A DNA stretch of 64,000 nucleotides from NCBI RefSeq assembly GCF_900890705.1, contig NZ_CAAHFH010000002.1, positions 2,692,616 through 2,756,615 of the forward strand, in the 5' to 3' direction. The DNA comes from Pontiella sulfatireligans. GTDB taxonomy: Bacteria > Verrucomicrobiota > Kiritimatiellia > Kiritimatiellales > Pontiellaceae. Of this stretch, positions 61,884-64,000 are shown in pieces. Both the position numbers and the translations under genes were made by a program. Below the pieces are notes generated by a model that saw nothing but the letters and a program-made list of their open reading frames with translations, searched no databases and had not been told where the DNA came from. The number at the start of each line of letters is the position of its first letter. The first letter of the stretch is position 1.

Positions 61884-61981
61884 TTGCTTCTTCCTGCTAT
61901 AAAATCACCAGACAAGAGAATGCCATAGCCGAGGTTCCTTTGCTTGGGCAATATTTTGATGAAAAGCGCGTTATTTAAACC

Positions 61982-62704
61982 ATGAAACCAATTTGGATTA
62001 ACGCTCTTGTTGTTGTCGCGCTCCCTGTCATGCTGCACGGGGCAGAACATCCGGATATGCTGACGCCGGCGTACCACAAGGATAATGCAATTCACGACAG
62101 GGTGGATGCGTTTATTGCCGCCAGTCGTAAGACGATGCTCCATCATCCCTTGGAAGATGACAAAGGAAAGCTTCCTGAATACCGGGTTCCATCCATGGGC
62201 CGGTTCGGCGCCGGCAAAGGTCCAACTAGAACCGAGCAGCATCATCCGGCGGTGGACTTGCATGTTGGCGGCCGCGAAACAGCAGTGGAGCTGTTTGCCG
62301 CGCATGACGGAATTATTTCGACCGTCCGGGACGCACCGAAGTATCGGCACTACATCGCGATCACAAAACCGGTCACAGACAAGAACGGCAAGATACTGGG
62401 AAAGATGGTTACGCTCTACGGTCATGTTGATCTCGACCTCGACGAAGCGGGCGGTCTGCACATGGACGGCAAGCAGGTCAAGGCAGGTGATCTGATTTCA
62501 AAACATCTCTATTCCGGAACGCGCGGCGGACCCCACCTGCACTTTGAAATCCGCTATTACCGGCCCAGCGATTCGGGAACGGAAGAGTTCTACAGCTTCC
62601 GGGAATCCGCGTCCTCCATCGGCGCCTGGCCCTATGGTTTCTGGGACCCGGAGCACGGCTATGGATACGCCGACCCGAAAAACCACGGCCTCGTATTCTA
62701 CTAA
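61982..62704 (+). CDS. M23-family metallopeptidase-like secreted protein
   Basis: A 240-residue protein with a signal peptide (MKPIWINALVVVALPVMLHG). The LytM/M23 domain shows the zinc ligands in HHPAVDLHVGG (H-x3-D) and the GGPHLHFEIRYY motif (H-x-H), with TLYGHVDLD between. It should cleave peptide crosslinks in the wall. The C-terminal aromatic-rich tail is unusual. Confidence 0.88.
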   Translation: MKPIWINALVVVALPVMLHGAEHPDMLTPAYHKDNAIHDRVDAFIAASRKTMLHHPLEDDKGKLPEYRVPSMGRFGAGKGPTRTEQHHPAVDLHVGGRETAVELFAAHDGIISTVRDAPKYRHYIAITKPVTDKNGKILGKMVTLYGHVDLDLDEAGGLHMDGKQVKAGDLISKHLYSGTRGGPHLHFEIRYYRPSDSGTEEFYSFRESASSIGAWPYGFWDPEHGYGYADPKNHGLVFY

Positions 62705-63042
62705 TCCGCCGAAGCGAAATGCGCCGCGCCAAGCCCTTAAAAACTCGCTTCATACATGGATTGACCCGAATGCGAATGCTCGCAGGGCAAGACGAAGCTG
62801 CAACAGCCCTGAATCTTGAGTTCTGACCCCGGTCCCATTGGTCCCGATTCTATTCAAACATGCACTAATCGTGCGTGTTTTATGGGTCTAAGATACAAAA
62901 TCATCGAATGTTGCAACTGCGTAAAACCTTACAATTCGTACGCATAAATAAATATGTAAAACTTTTTTGACCCTGTAAATTCAAAGGTATAGTAACGCCA
63001 TAGTTTCAGGCACAAAGCGTCCTGAAATTCAAAGGGGTTTGA
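62705..63042. other. Intergenic region with junction-like motif and a promoter
   Basis: TTCTGACCCCGGTCCC near 62821 resembles the GGGGTCAGA junction motif. The DNA becomes AT-rich after 62870. TTTTGA (62969–62974) and TATAGT (62992–62997), 17 nt apart, may be the promoter of the next gene, followed by a hairpin TTTCAGG/CCTGAAA (63004–63027). No gene seen. Confidence 0.5.
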
Positions 63043-63885
63043 ATGAAGAAACAAGCGGTCATCTATCTACACGGCATCGGCAATCAGAATGCCGGCTACT
63101 CCCATAAAAGTGCGGAGAAACTTCAGGAAGCTTTTGATAAGTTGCTCCGTAAAAAGGATGCCACCGTTACTCCGCCGGACCTCATCTGCCGCGAAGTCAT
63201 TTGGGCGCCAATTACATCTGAACCACAAGCCGAGTTGTGGAAACGGGTGAATAAAAAACACGACCTCGACATGGTTAAACTGCGCAAATTTATGATCTCC
63301 TTTGCCGGTGATGCCATTGCCTATCAAAAAACAGGAGAGGGCGACGAGGTCTACAACGAGATTGATGAAAAGGTTCAATCCGTCATCGATGCAGTAAGAA
63401 GTGAGTATGCAGACGACGAAATTGAATTCACCTTTGTGGCGCACAGCTTAGGAACGATTGTTATCTCAAATTATCTATACGATCATGCGGCCGACATCAC
63501 CGCCACGAACCTGTTTACATTGGGCTCACCCATCGCGGTTTGGGCTTTACGCTATGGCGACCCCTCCAAAGCGGACAGTCCTGCTCAGGTGGAACGGCCC
63601 AACGGTGCCTGGATTAATGTTCTTGATGACGAAGATATTGTTGGCTATCCGCTGCGTGAACTGAACCCGCATTATAAAAAAGCCGTCGACATGGATTACG
63701 TCACCGAGATCGGCGGCGTCATCAGCATGGGCAACCCCATCAGCCACATCGGCTATTGGGAAGACAACAACGCCATCAAGCCTATCGCCTACAAGCTGAT
63801 GCGCGATTATCTCAGAATTCACCAAGGCAAGGCATACAGCAAACCCGCCTACCTGAAATACATCCGCTCCCTTTGGAATGTGTAG
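63043..63885 (+). CDS. Alpha/beta-hydrolase-fold protein, unknown
   Basis: A 280-residue cytoplasmic protein. AVIYLHGIGNQNAGYSHKSA starts a hydrolase core, VAHSLGTIVISNYLY carries the nucleophile serine in an H-S-L-G elbow, and PISHIGYWEDN supplies a histidine near the C-terminus. Lipase-like proteins of this kind are common and their substrates unknown. Codon use is more AT-rich than in core genes, and repeats flank it on both sides, suggesting transfer. Confidence 0.82.
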   Translation: MKKQAVIYLHGIGNQNAGYSHKSAEKLQEAFDKLLRKKDATVTPPDLICREVIWAPITSEPQAELWKRVNKKHDLDMVKLRKFMISFAGDAIAYQKTGEGDEVYNEIDEKVQSVIDAVRSEYADDEIEFTFVAHSLGTIVISNYLYDHAADITATNLFTLGSPIAVWALRYGDPSKADSPAQVERPNGAWINVLDDEDIVGYPLRELNPHYKKAVDMDYVTEIGGVISMGNPISHIGYWEDNNAIKPIAYKLMRDYLRIHQGKAYSKPAYLKYIRSLWNV

Positions 63886-63938
63886 TTAGTAAAATTATGG
63901 AGAAAGACAAGAAATGCTTAAATCCAAGGACCGACCCG

Positions 63939-64000
63939 AATGGCACTAAGTTAAGGGGGGGGGGGCGTAATGGGAGGGAGGTTAAGCATTTTTTTACTCC
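63939..64000 (+). mobile_element. Left terminus of a second IS4-type element, cut by window edge
   Basis: AATGGCACTAAGTTAAG at 63939–63955 matches the left repeat of the IS4 element (27035–27051) at 14 of 17 bases, in the same GACCCGAATGGCAC context. A run of eleven G's follows, where the first element has three, and could be an assembly artefact. No frame is visible before the edge. Confidence 0.55.

Overview
The window is bacterial chromosomal DNA, GC-rich in its core genes, and densely packed except for one large AT-rich, repeat-rich interval. No rRNA or tRNA gene is visible, so taxonomy rests on gene style. The TPR–TPR–ExbB–ExbD–ExbD operon, the Mla operon headed by an unfamiliar W-P repeat protein, the many short palindromic repeats and the four-helix-bundle (23S-IVS type) cassette together suggest the PVC superphylum, most likely a Kiritimatiellota-like anaerobe. 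That is an inference from impression, not a proof.

Layout. 1–4.7 kb: housekeeping genes on the minus strand (nadE N-terminal part, a tiny lipoprotein, guaB, prfA, rpmE) and one plus-strand secreted protein. 4.7–10.1 kb: a five-gene proton-motive-force operon (two TPR proteins, ExbB/TolQ, two ExbD/TolR). 10.2–18.5 kb: an AsmA-like membrane protein, a LolC/E permease, a FitAB-type toxin–antitoxin pair with a striking operator, and a W-P repeat protein running into mlaE–mlaF–mlaD. 18.5–25.2 kb: zinc-ribbon/OB protein, CCA transferase carrying an in-frame palindromic insertion, DsbD, esterase, K+ channel and amidase.

25.2–31.7 kb is a genomic scrapyard: a truncated glycosyltransferase, a Y1/RAYT transposase tail, a complete IS4-family element, a RelE/ParE–Phd pair, Sel1 and GlsB-like fragments, a double-truncated group II intron, and repeated copies of a GGGGTCAGACC junction motif that abut several of the fragments.

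31.7–41.3 kb is a 16-gene arsenic/thiol/metal island with two ArsR regulators, each with its own promoter and inverted-repeat operator: permease, CPKC mini-thioredoxin, rhodanese, two TauE/SafE exporters, DGC and FmdE proteins, CDF exporter, thioredoxin plus ArsG/CcdA-like permease, then arsR–acr3–arsC. The 3' end holds decayed arsD and arsA, leaving Acr3 as an unassisted arsenite exporter fed by the thioredoxin-type arsenate reductase. The partner genes suggest coupled reduction, thiol chemistry and efflux.

41.3–64 kb: DUF423, a PIN/AbrB toxin–antitoxin pair, a lipoprotein fusing a LolA-like domain to a serpin, lon, a tri-haem peroxidase, comM with a partial duplicate of its own 3' end, cysK, a GspE/PilB ATPase, an NtrB/NtrC-type two-component pair split by a repeat-flanked four-helix-bundle gene, isochorismatase, PCD, a B12-radical SAM enzyme, a PDZ protein, an M23 peptidase and an alpha/beta hydrolase. 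The right edge shows an IS4-type terminal repeat, so another insertion sequence probably begins there.
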